Below are positions 1-7,954 of a stretch of 64,000 nt of DNA, in pieces. The notes under the pieces are model-generated. The model was not told the origin of the DNA, ran no database searches, and worked only from the letters and a program-made list of their open reading frames with translations. Source of the DNA: Atopobiaceae bacterium (GTDB lineage: Bacteria; Actinomycetota; Coriobacteriia; Coriobacteriales; Atopobiaceae); the NCBI GenBank assembly GCA_022483015.1, contig JAKVOB010000001.1, forward strand, positions 434,001 to 498,000, read 5' to 3'. The number at the start of each line of letters is the position of its first letter. Positions within the stretch are counted from its first letter, which is position 1. A program made the translations under genes and the position numbers.

Positions 1-1498
<1,498 letters not shown>

Positions 1499-1572
1499 GT
1501 GCTCTCCTCTTTCGTCTACGTCATAGAAGTTCAGACAGGGTTAGCATACGACAACACCGCCCGGCCCAAGCC

Positions 1573-2124
1573 CTAGAAGGGCTCCCCGAGGGGCCTGACC
1601 TGCTTCAGACGGGCCCACATGAGCTGCTTGGCAGGCTTGTCGGCCAGCGCGGCCTCGAAGCCGCCGAGACCCATCATCCGCATGCCTGCCACCTGGGCCA
1701 CCACGCCGGGAGCCAGCATGGCCGCCTGCAGGTCGGGAAGCGCCACGAGCTCGGGGCCGTATGCCTCGCGCAGGGCCCCGGCCGCGGCGTCGTCGAGCGC
1801 GATGACGGTCGCAGGGTCGAGGGCGGTCACGGCCAGCCGCAGGGTCTGGGAGTCGAGCGCCGTGCCGTCGGCATCGCAGGTCGCGAGGCCCACCCAGTCC
1901 TCCGGGGCATATCCCAGTGCCGCGAGCGCCGCCCTCAAGGCCTCCCCGTCGGCCCCGGCAAGGAGGCGCTCGGGCAGCTCCCCTGCATCAGGCTGTCCCT
2001 TCGCCAGCAGCACCTGCGAGAAGGCGTTGCCCGACATGACCACGCCCTCCTCGACCAGGCCCCGGAGCTCGACCGTGGCCTTATCGACGTACGCAGCCCT
2101 TCTGTCCGTCCGCTCAGATGGCAC
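1573..2124 (-). CDS. Hypothetical protein, 183 aa
   Basis: I do not recognise this protein. It is a soluble, Ala/Leu-rich product with no signal peptide or membrane segment. A frame continues upstream, but the likely start is the GTG at 2124-2122 because GGAAGGAGG lies 7 nt before it and the upstream extension overlaps the divergent trxA. The C-terminal half contains a run of Ala, Gly and Met (around VVAQVAGMRMMGLGGFE) ending near KQVRPLGEPF. It is transcribed towards pgi, with a 74-bp gap, and divergently from trxA. Codon use resembles its neighbours, so it is probably a real gene. Confidence 0.6.
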   Translation of the reverse strand: MPSERTDRRAAYVDKATVELRGLVEEGVVMSGNAFSQVLLAKGQPDAGELPERLLAGADGEALRAALAALGYAPEDWVGLATCDADGTALDSQTLRLAVTALDPATVIALDDAAAGALREAYGPELVALPDLQAAMLAPGVVAQVAGMRMMGLGGFEAALADKPAKQLMWARLKQVRPLGEPF

Positions 2125-2178
2125 CTGAGGGCCTCCTTCCATCCGCTCGCAGACCTCTTCCTGCCATGGTAGGGCTCT

Positions 2179-2242
2179 CGCGTCGATTCTTCGACGCGCG
2201 GGGTATAAAGGCAATTGACCAATCCGTCGGCGACCGCCGACG
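2179..2242. promoter_or_regulatory. Two perfect inverted repeats and TATAAA box in the trxA upstream region
   Basis: Between the hypothetical gene and trxA there are two perfect 8-bp-arm palindromes: CGCGTCGA-TTCT-TCGACGCG at 2179-2198 and CGTCGGCG-AC-CGCCGACG at 2225-2242. A TATAAA box (2204-2209) lies between them on the + strand and could be the trxA -10 element; no good -35 is visible. The second palindrome would fall in the trxA 5' leader. Whether these are operators or RNA hairpins cannot be told from sequence. Confidence 0.4.
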
Positions 2243-2284
2243 CTCCCCTGACCGTCGGCCGCCTGCGAGGATCCTGGAGGAACC

Positions 2285-2605
2285 ATGGCAACCAAACAGC
2301 TCACCACAGACAACTTCGACGCTGTGGTCACGCACGCCGCAAAGCCCGTCCTCGTCGACTTCTGGGCCTCCTGGTGCGGGCCGTGCCGCGCGCTCGGTCC
2401 CATCGTCGAGCAGATCGCCGACGAGATGGCAGACCAGATCGACGTCTACAAGTGCAACGTCGAGGACGAGCAGGACCTGGCCATCAAGTTCCACGTCATG
2501 TCCATCCCGACGCTCATCCTGTTCAAGAACGGCGAGGCCGTCCACACCATGGTGGGTGCCGCACCCAAGGGCAAGCTCCAGAAGGAGCTCGAGGCCAACC
2601 TGTAG
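2285..2605 (+). CDS. trxA: Thioredoxin
   Basis: Cytoplasmic dithiol-disulfide oxidoreductase that reduces protein disulfides after recharge by thioredoxin reductase. The 106-residue length is typical. The canonical active site WCGPC has its cysteines at about residues 31 and 34, and the cis-Pro loop is MSIPTLI. The start ATG is preceded by CTGGAGGAACC. It is a single gene, followed by a strong hairpin terminator and then a PAP2-family gene on the same strand. No thioredoxin reductase gene is adjacent. Confidence 0.95.
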   Translation: MATKQLTTDNFDAVVTHAAKPVLVDFWASWCGPCRALGPIVEQIADEMADQIDVYKCNVEDEQDLAIKFHVMSIPTLILFKNGEAVHTMVGAAPKGKLQKELEANL

Positions 2606-2629
2606 CAGCCGATACGACCGCCCCTCTGT

Positions 2630-2664
2630 GGCCACCAGACGCCGACCCCTCGCGTCTGGTGGCC
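2630..2664 (+). terminator. Terminator after trxA
   Basis: Perfect 13-bp stem (GGCCACCAGACGC at 2630-2642, its complement at 2652-2664) with a 9-nt loop, followed by TTGTCCT. It lies 25 bp after the trxA stop, so it is a convincing intrinsic terminator. Confidence 0.8.
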
Positions 2665-2722
2665 TTGTCCTATGCTGGTCACGTCATGGCGAACGGCCTG
2701 GCGACCGTCGGAAGGAAGTGGC

Positions 2723-3442
2723 ATGGCAGAACCCACGAACGACGGGAGGGGCCCTCGTGAGGTCCACGGCATCGCCTCGAGCATCGCGGTTCTTCTCCGC
2801 AAGAACGTCCGCACGGTGGTCGCGGCCGTCTGCGTGGTAGTGTTCGTCTGGCTGCTGAGCGAGCTTGCCGAGGGCGAGCTCACGCGCATCGACTCCTTGG
2901 CCTACTCGTTCTTCGTCGCCTACATCCGCTCCGACACGCTGACGCCCATCATGGAGGAGTTCACCTCGCTCGCCACGCCCGTGGTGCTGCTCGCGATGCT
3001 CGTGGTGGTGGCGGCATTCGCCCCCGGGAGGCGCCCGGGATGGTGCGCGATGGTCAACCTCGTGCTCATCGTCGTGATAAACCAGCTGCTCAAGGCCATA
3101 GTCCAACGTCCTCGCCCCGAGGGGTTCCGCCTCGTGGACGAGACCGGCTACAGCTTCCCGTCGGGACACTCCATGGTCGCGATGGCGTTCTACGGGTTGC
3201 TTGCCTGGTACGTGTGGCACTACGAGCGCGACGCCGTCATGCGCTGGTTCTGGTGCATCTGCCTGGGCGCGCTTGTGGTGATGGTAGGCGTGAGCCGCAT
3301 CTACCTGGGTGTGCACTATGCGACGGACGTCATTGCCGGATTCTGCGTGTCGCTCGCGTGGCTCGCGTTCTACACCAAGGTCATCTGCCCGGTGTTCCTG
3401 CCCGAACCAGGACGCAAGGAGCTGGCCGAGAGGGACGGCTGA
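2723..3442 (+). CDS. PAP2-family membrane phosphatase
   Basis: Integral membrane phosphatidic-acid-phosphatase/undecaprenyl-pyrophosphatase-like enzyme of 239 residues. The three phosphatase motifs are complete: KAIVQRPRP (about 124-132), PSGHS (about 146-150) and SRIYLGVHYATD (about 191-202), giving the catalytic His pair and Asp. About five or six hydrophobic segments surround them. The start at 2723 follows GGAAGGAAG; an upstream in-frame ATG at 2672 has no ribosome site and overlaps the trxA terminator region. The substrate could be a lipid phosphate or bactoprenyl pyrophosphate; the sequence does not decide. It converges on recR with 28 bp between stops. Confidence 0.85.
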   Translation: MAEPTNDGRGPREVHGIASSIAVLLRKNVRTVVAAVCVVVFVWLLSELAEGELTRIDSLAYSFFVAYIRSDTLTPIMEEFTSLATPVVLLAMLVVVAAFAPGRRPGWCAMVNLVLIVVINQLLKAIVQRPRPEGFRLVDETGYSFPSGHSMVAMAFYGLLAWYVWHYERDAVMRWFWCICLGALVVMVGVSRIYLGVHYATDVIAGFCVSLAWLAFYTKVICPVFLPEPGRKELAERDG

Positions 3443-3470
3443 GCCGAGGCCCCCTCCAGGTGGGCACCCG

Positions 3471-4112
3471 CTAGACCTCGCGGCGCTCCTCGATGGCACG
3501 ACCCAACGTGACCTCGTCGGCGTACTCGAGGTCGCCGCCCACGGGGAGGCCGCTTGCCAGGCGTGACACGGCCACTCCCAGCGGCTTTATGGTACGTGAG
3601 AGGTACGAGGCCGTGGTCTCGCCCTCCACGTCTGGATTGGTGGCGAGGATGACCTCGGTCACCGTGCCGTCACCGAGGCGCGCCAGGAGCTCGCGCACAT
3701 GGAGCTGCTCGGGGCCGATCTTGTCCATGGGGCTGATGACACCGCCGAGCACGTGGTAGAGGCCATGGTAGGTGTGCGTGCGCTCGATCGCCGTGACGTC
3801 GCGCGGCTCGGAGACCACGCAGATGCGCGTGCGGTCGCGGCTCGCGTCGGCACAGATGTCGCAGGTGTCACGCGTGGCATAGGCGAAGCAGACCGGGCAG
3901 AAGTGCACCTGCTGCTTCACGTCGAGGATGGCATCGGCCAGGCGGGTCGCCTCGGCGGTGTCCGTCGAGAGCAGATGGTAGGCGATGCGCTGCGCGGACT
4001 TGGGGCCTATGCCAGGCAGGCGGCCGAGCTCGTCGAGGAGGCGCTGGAGGGCATGGCCGTCCGAGGGGCGCGAGACCCCGGCCCCAGGGCCCTCTCCTGT
4101 GGAGGGGGACAT
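3471..4112 (-). CDS. recR: Recombination mediator protein RecR
   Basis: Acts with RecO/RecF to load RecA on gapped DNA. It shows the helix-hairpin-helix LGRLPGIGPKSAQRIAYHLL, a four-cysteine zinc finger (CPVC...CDIC) and a Toprim domain with VVSEPRDV and the ATNPDVEGETTA block. At 213 residues it is slightly longer than the usual 198-200 because of a Gly/Pro-rich N-terminal stretch. The ATG at 4112 is 3 nt after the ybaB stop, and the AGGAG overlapping that stop is almost adjacent to the start, so translation is probably coupled to ybaB. It is the third gene of the widely conserved dnaX-ybaB-recR operon. Confidence 0.93.
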   Translation of the reverse strand: MSPSTGEGPGAGVSRPSDGHALQRLLDELGRLPGIGPKSAQRIAYHLLSTDTAEATRLADAILDVKQQVHFCPVCFAYATRDTCDICADASRDRTRICVVSEPRDVTAIERTHTYHGLYHVLGGVISPMDKIGPEQLHVRELLARLGDGTVTEVILATNPDVEGETTASYLSRTIKPLGVAVSRLASGLPVGGDLEYADEVTLGRAIEERREV

Positions 4113-4115
4113 CTC

Positions 4116-4433
4116 CTAGAACATCCCGGGGATGTTCATGCCGCCGGTGGCCTGGCTCATCTGGGCGCCCGCGGCCTCCTGGGCAGACGACAGGGCCTCG
4201 TTCACGGCAGCGAGCACCATGTCCTGGAGCAGCTCGACGTCATCGGGATCGATGGCCTCGGGGTCGATGGTGAGGGCCGTGAGCTGCATGTCACCGTTGG
4301 CGGTGGCCTTGACCATGCCGCCGCCGGTGCTGGCGGACGCCTCGACGTCCTTGAGCTTCTCCTGGGCCGCGGCGAGCTGCTCCTGCATCTTGCGGGCCTG
4401 CTTCATCATCTGCTGCATGTTCATCTGGGCCAT
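4116..4433 (-). CDS. ybaB: YbaB/EbfC nucleoid-associated protein
   Basis: Small DNA-binding dimer of 105 residues, N-terminally helical (MAQMNMQQMMKQARKMQEQL) with the family pattern of a long Met/Gln helix, a central beta section (ASASTGGGMVKATANG) and a C-terminal helix. The start at 4433 follows GAGAGGGACG; a longer upstream frame lacks support. It sits between dnaX and recR, all on the minus strand and closely spaced, which is the standard arrangement and points to a role connected with recombinational repair or chromosome structure. Confidence 0.92.
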   Translation of the reverse strand: MAQMNMQQMMKQARKMQEQLAAAQEKLKDVEASASTGGGMVKATANGDMQLTALTIDPEAIDPDDVELLQDMVLAAVNEALSSAQEAAGAQMSQATGGMNIPGMF

Positions 4434-4540
4434 GGGACATCGTCCCTCTCTGCTCGTGCCGGCATGCCGGGGACCTCCCCGAGCCGGCGCCAATCCGTCT
4501 GGTCACACTCTACCCGTCGACGCGGCGGACGGGGCCTGCG

Positions 4541-6823
4541 CTACGCATCCTCCCCGTCGTCCGCATCATCCGCATCATCCACGAAGTCGGACGTGCCGGG
4601 GTCGGCATCGGGGGCGTCAGGAGCTGAGTCGGCATCGTCTGCCGTGGCTGGCGCCGCAGTCGTGGGCCCGGGAGCAATCACGCGCACGCCGTCGCCGAAC
4701 ACACCGGTGAGCATGGAGGCCACGTCATCCGGGACACCGGCGAGGCCGTCCTGGGAGGCGGCGTCAGGGGCGTCGGCGTCGGCAGGCGATGGAGCCGGGG
4801 CCGTGCCGGGATCGGGGACCTCGTTGGCGATGATGAGGGGCGGCTCGGCAGGCATGTCGGGGAGCGGGTCGATGTCGGTCGGGACGAAGGAGTCATCGAA
4901 GGGTGGCTCGTCATCGGGGGTTGGGGCCGGGGCAGGCATCGGTGCCGGGGCCGGTGCGGGCGCGGACATGGGTGCAGGGGCTGGCGCAGGCCGAGGCGCT
5001 GGTGCGGGCGCAGGTGCTGGAGCGGGCGCAGGTGCGGGCGCAGGTGCGGGCGCAGGTGCTGGAGCGGGCGCAGGTGCGGGCGCAGGTGCTGGAGCGGGGG
5101 CCGGAGCAGGGGCCGTCGCAGGTGCGGATGCTGGTGCTGGTGCTGGGTTCTTCTCGTCAGGCGCCACGTACGTCACATGGCGGGGCCCCTCGAAGGACTG
5201 CGACGCGGCGGGTTCCACGACCTGCCTGATGTCCTCGCGCGAGAGCATGCCCTTGGCCCAGGGGCTCTGGACCAGGACCGTGACCGCGGAGCCATCGTCG
5301 CCGAGCGCGGTGGTGTTCATGAGCAACGCGCCACACGAGGGCTTCGTGCGCTTGAGACGGTCGACGACGTCCTCCCAGCGGCGCTGGAGCGCGCCTGCGT
5401 CGGTCACGGGAGCGGACGGCGAGGGAGCGGTCGGCACCGCAGCAGGCGCTGGTGCCGGGGCAGGTCGCGGTGCGGGCTGGGGAGCAGGCGCGGGTCGGGG
5501 AGTCGGCGCAGGCCGAGAGGCAGGCGCAGGGACTGGCCGGGTCGCTGGAGCTGATGCTGGCTGGGACGTTGGCACAGGAGCCGGCTGGGGCGCGGGGGCA
5601 GGGGCTGGCCGGGTCGCTGGAGCTGATGCTGGCGCGGCCACGGGGACCGCACCCTGCACTCCCCCGCCCGGCGCCGCCACCATGCCGGCCTCGAGGGCCG
5701 CGACCCTCTCGCCGAGCGACTCTATGGTGAGGTCCGCCTGCGGACGGGCGATCCTGGTGAGCGCGACCTCGAGCGAGAGACGCTGGTTGGTGGCCATGCG
5801 CATGTCGGTGGCCGCCTCCCCCAGCACGCAGAGCACGCGCGAGAGCCGGTCCGGGCTACCGAAGTCCTTGGCCTGGGCGGCGAGGTCGGCGAGCTCGTCG
5901 GGCGTGGCCGAGACCACACCGTCGCGCGCGCCGGCGACCGACACCACATAGAGGTCGCGCACGCGGGCCGTGAGCTCGCGGCAGAACTGCAGCGGGTCGC
6001 GCCCCTCGTCCACGAGTGTCGCCACCTGATCGAAGATCGCCGGGACGTCACGGCGGGCGACGGCCTCCACACAGGCATCGAGCGTGGCAGAGCTCGTCTC
6101 ACCGAGCAGGTCGCGCGCCGCGCCCACCGTGATGGCGCCGTCACCGAAGACCGAGAGCTGCTCCAACGTCGACAGGGCATCGCGCATGCCGCCGCGCGCA
6201 TGGCGAGCGACCAGCGTGAGGGCCTCCTCGTCGTACGAGAACCCCTCCTTGTCGCACACGTAGGCGAGCCGCCCCACGATGTCGGCGGACGAAATGGCAT
6301 GGAAGTCGAAGCGCTGCACGCGCGAGAGGATCGTCTCGGGAACCTTCTGCGGGTCGGTGGTGCAGAGGACGAAGATGACGTGCGAAGGCGGTTCCTCGAG
6401 GGTCTTGAGCAGGGCGTTGAAGGCCTGCGTCGTGAGCATGTGGACCTCGTCGATGATGTAGACCTTGAAGCGGCCGCGCGCAGGCGCGTAGTCGACGCGG
6501 TTGATGATCTCCTCGCGGACGTTGTCCACACCGGTGCGGCTTGCGGCATCGAGCTCGAGGACGTCGGGGTGCTCGCCCGCAGCGATGAGCTTGCACTCCT
6601 CGCAGGTGCCGTCGGGAAGCTGCCCTGCGCCCTTCTCGCACAGCAGGGCCTTGGCGAGGATGCGCGCCATGGTGGTCTTGCCGGTGCCACGCGGACCGCA
6701 GAACAGGTAGGCATGGCTCACCTTGTCCTCGGTGACGGCATGCTCGAGCGTCGAGACCACATGCTGCTGGCCCACGACGTCGTCGAAGGTGAGCGGACGG
6801 TATTTGCGATAGAGCGACTCCAT
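4541..6823 (-). CDS. dnaX: DNA polymerase III subunit gamma/tau
   Basis: Clamp-loader ATPase of the replisome, 760 residues. Seen: the N-terminal MESLYRKYRPLTFDDVVGQ motif, Walker A GPRGTGKTT (about 43-51), a zinc-module cysteine cluster (C62, C74, C77), the Walker B-like IIDEVHML, and the clamp-loader domain III to about residue 370. After that comes a Pro/Ala-rich linker, a small conserved block (about 460-540, containing DVVDRLKRTKPSCGALL), a long Ala-Pro dipeptide tract and an acidic C-terminus. No poly-A slippery site was seen, so a frameshifted gamma form is not indicated. It heads the operon with ybaB and recR. The long upstream region holds repeats described separately. Confidence 0.95.
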   Translation of the reverse strand: MESLYRKYRPLTFDDVVGQQHVVSTLEHAVTEDKVSHAYLFCGPRGTGKTTMARILAKALLCEKGAGQLPDGTCEECKLIAAGEHPDVLELDAASRTGVDNVREEIINRVDYAPARGRFKVYIIDEVHMLTTQAFNALLKTLEEPPSHVIFVLCTTDPQKVPETILSRVQRFDFHAISSADIVGRLAYVCDKEGFSYDEEALTLVARHARGGMRDALSTLEQLSVFGDGAITVGAARDLLGETSSATLDACVEAVARRDVPAIFDQVATLVDEGRDPLQFCRELTARVRDLYVVSVAGARDGVVSATPDELADLAAQAKDFGSPDRLSRVLCVLGEAATDMRMATNQRLSLEVALTRIARPQADLTIESLGERVAALEAGMVAAPGGGVQGAVPVAAPASAPATRPAPAPAPQPAPVPTSQPASAPATRPVPAPASRPAPTPRPAPAPQPAPRPAPAPAPAAVPTAPSPSAPVTDAGALQRRWEDVVDRLKRTKPSCGALLMNTTALGDDGSAVTVLVQSPWAKGMLSREDIRQVVEPAASQSFEGPRHVTYVAPDEKNPAPAPASAPATAPAPAPAPAPAPAPAPAPAPAPAPAPAPAPAPAPAPAPAPRPAPAPAPMSAPAPAPAPMPAPAPTPDDEPPFDDSFVPTDIDPLPDMPAEPPLIIANEVPDPGTAPAPSPADADAPDAASQDGLAGVPDDVASMLTGVFGDGVRVIAPGPTTAAPATADDADSAPDAPDADPGTSDFVDDADDADDGEDA
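4930..5135 (-). repeat. Ala-Pro coding simple repeat inside dnaX
   Basis: Variants of a 12-nt unit (GGTGCGGGCGCA on the + strand, with GGTGCTGGAGCG variants) are repeated and encode an almost uninterrupted Ala-Pro dipeptide tract in the tau linker. Such tracts form extended, stiff linkers. The repeat could change length by slippage, in steps of 6 nt without losing frame. Confidence 0.8.
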
Positions 6824-7008
6824 GAGGCCTCCGAGAAGAGAACGTGCAGCTTGATGGCGTAGTTAGGCGCGCAGCCCAAAGATGCGACCGACCCCTTCGA
6901 GTATAGCGGGCGCCCATGGCGACGAGGTGGGCGGAGAACGAGAGCAGTGGTGTGGCGAACTGACGAGTCGCCCGTCACGCTTCCACCACCGACCACATGG
7001 GCCCACCG

Positions 7009-7168
7009 ATACACGTTCGTTCGATTCCGCGCCTGCCCTGATAGGCCATTCTCAGCCGAGATTGGCATCTAGCTGCGATGATCCGATCTCCCTCTTTGAA
7101 GGGCCATACACGTTCGTTCGATTCCGCGCCTGTTTCGCTCTAATCGGGCGCAGAATCGAACGAACGTG
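7009..7168. repeat. Two direct and one inverted copy of a 22-27-bp repeat upstream of dnaX
   Basis: A 27-bp sequence beginning ATACACGTTCGTTCGATT occurs exactly at 7009-7035 and 7106-7132. A third, inverted copy lies at 7147-7168 and matches 21 of 22 positions. Copies two and three can form a hairpin of about 22 bp with a 14-15-nt loop. Copy one could pair with copy three instead. The rest of the 509-bp gap between dnaX and the GtrA gene holds terminators near the GtrA end and no credible gene. Confidence 0.75.
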
Positions 7169-7224
7169 CCGGAGACTATCGATGAGAGAGGGGGCGCGTG
7201 CATCACGCCGCCCCGAACGCAGAA

Positions 7225-7257
7225 GGCCCCCGCGGAGGAAGACCGTCCGCGGGGGCC
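7225..7257 (-). terminator. Terminator downstream of the GH3-GtrA operon
   Basis: Perfect 12-bp stem: GGCCCCCGCGGA at 7225-7236 and its complement at 7246-7257, with a 9-nt loop. It lies about 75 bp past the GtrA-gene stop on the transcribed (minus) side. The weaker hairpin at 7281-7317 comes before it in the transcript. Confidence 0.65.
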
Positions 7258-7280
7258 CGACAGGAGGGGGCCATATGGGA

Positions 7281-7317
7281 CACCGTGGGAGGGCGGACGT
7301 ACGGCCGCCCCACGGTG
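7281..7317 (-). terminator. Imperfect hairpin just after the GtrA gene
   Basis: CACCGTGGG...GGCGG pairs with CCGCCCCACGGTG across an ACGTACGG loop, with a 2-nt bulge. It starts 16 bp beyond the stop codon and is probably the first of two tandem terminators. Confidence 0.5.
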
Positions 7318-7332
7318 CCACAGGGAGACGAG

Positions 7333-7890
7333 CTAGGCCTCGTCCACCTCGGTCGTGGCATCACCTTCCTTGTCGTCGGCCTGCTTGCCCTTGCTGTCCG
7401 GCATGATCCAGAACTTGAGCAGCGGGAAGCTGATGATCACAGCAAGCAGCGTGTTGGCCAGCGAGGCGACCGTGGCGGCGAGCTCGGAGCCCATGCCCAG
7501 CTGCGTCGAGCAGAACCCGGTGACATAGCTCGGGAGCACCAGGTTCGCGACCACGATGATCACGGCGAGCACCGCGTACTTGGGCGCCGCCTTCGAGAAC
7601 GACGCGTCGGACTTGAAGACCCACTTCATCTGGACGAAGAAGTTCACCACCTGCGCCAGGACCTCGGCGACGAGGTAGGTGAGGAAGCCCCCCAGGCCGT
7701 TGGAGCCCGCGCTCGTGTAGTTGAAGATGAGGAACGAGAAGGCGCCCGTCAGCCCCATCGCGTTCACGAACACGGCCGTGCCGACCCACGTGCAGACGAA
7801 GCGCGTGATGGTCGATATGTTCGAGAGCACGTTGAACTTGATGAACTCCCAGAGGCCGTTGTGCTTCTCGGTCCATTCCTTGAATGCCAT
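7333..7890 (-). CDS. GtrA-like membrane protein
   Basis: 185-residue membrane protein with about four hydrophobic segments and the GtrA-family core (FLTYLVAEVLAQVVNFF followed by VQMKWVFK), ending in a charged cytoplasmic tail rich in Lys, Asp and Glu. GtrA-like proteins are linked to moving lipid-linked sugars across the membrane or to cell-surface polysaccharide synthesis. The start at 7890 follows AAGGAGAGCA. It lies 64 bp after the permuted GH3 gene on the same strand, with a GC-rich hairpin between them, so the two are probably co-transcribed. Function beyond the family is not determined. Confidence 0.75.
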   Translation of the reverse strand: MAFKEWTEKHNGLWEFIKFNVLSNISTITRFVCTWVGTAVFVNAMGLTGAFSFLIFNYTSAGSNGLGGFLTYLVAEVLAQVVNFFVQMKWVFKSDASFSKAAPKYAVLAVIIVVANLVLPSYVTGFCSTQLGMGSELAATVASLANTLLAVIISFPLLKFWIMPDSKGKQADDKEGDATTEVDEA

Positions 7891-7910
7891 TGCTCTCCTT
7901 CCTCGGTAGG

Positions 7911-7942
7911 GCGGCCGCAGGACCCACGGGACCTGCGGCCGC
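7911..7942 (-). terminator. Intercistronic hairpin between the permuted GH3 gene and the GtrA gene
   Basis: GCGGCCGCAGG (7911-7921) pairs perfectly with 7932-7942 across a 10-nt loop. It has no T-tract, so it may be a leaky terminator or an mRNA-processing/stability structure that lowers GtrA expression relative to the enzyme. Confidence 0.5.
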
Positions 7943-7954
7943 ACACCGGAACCG

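Noticed and set aside
4541-6823. Programmed frameshift in dnaX producing gamma
   Set aside because: No A-rich slippery heptamer followed by a stem-loop was seen; the linker is GC-rich.
7020-7035. tRNA T-loop-like GTTCGATTCC
   Set aside because: The flanking bases do not form a T stem and no acceptor, D or anticodon arms are present.
7011-7165. LexA (SOS) box suggested by GAAC/GTTC cores upstream of dnaX
   Set aside because: The cores are direct GAACGAAC or GTTCGTTC pairs and not the inverted GAAC-N4-GTTC arrangement of a Gram-positive SOS box.
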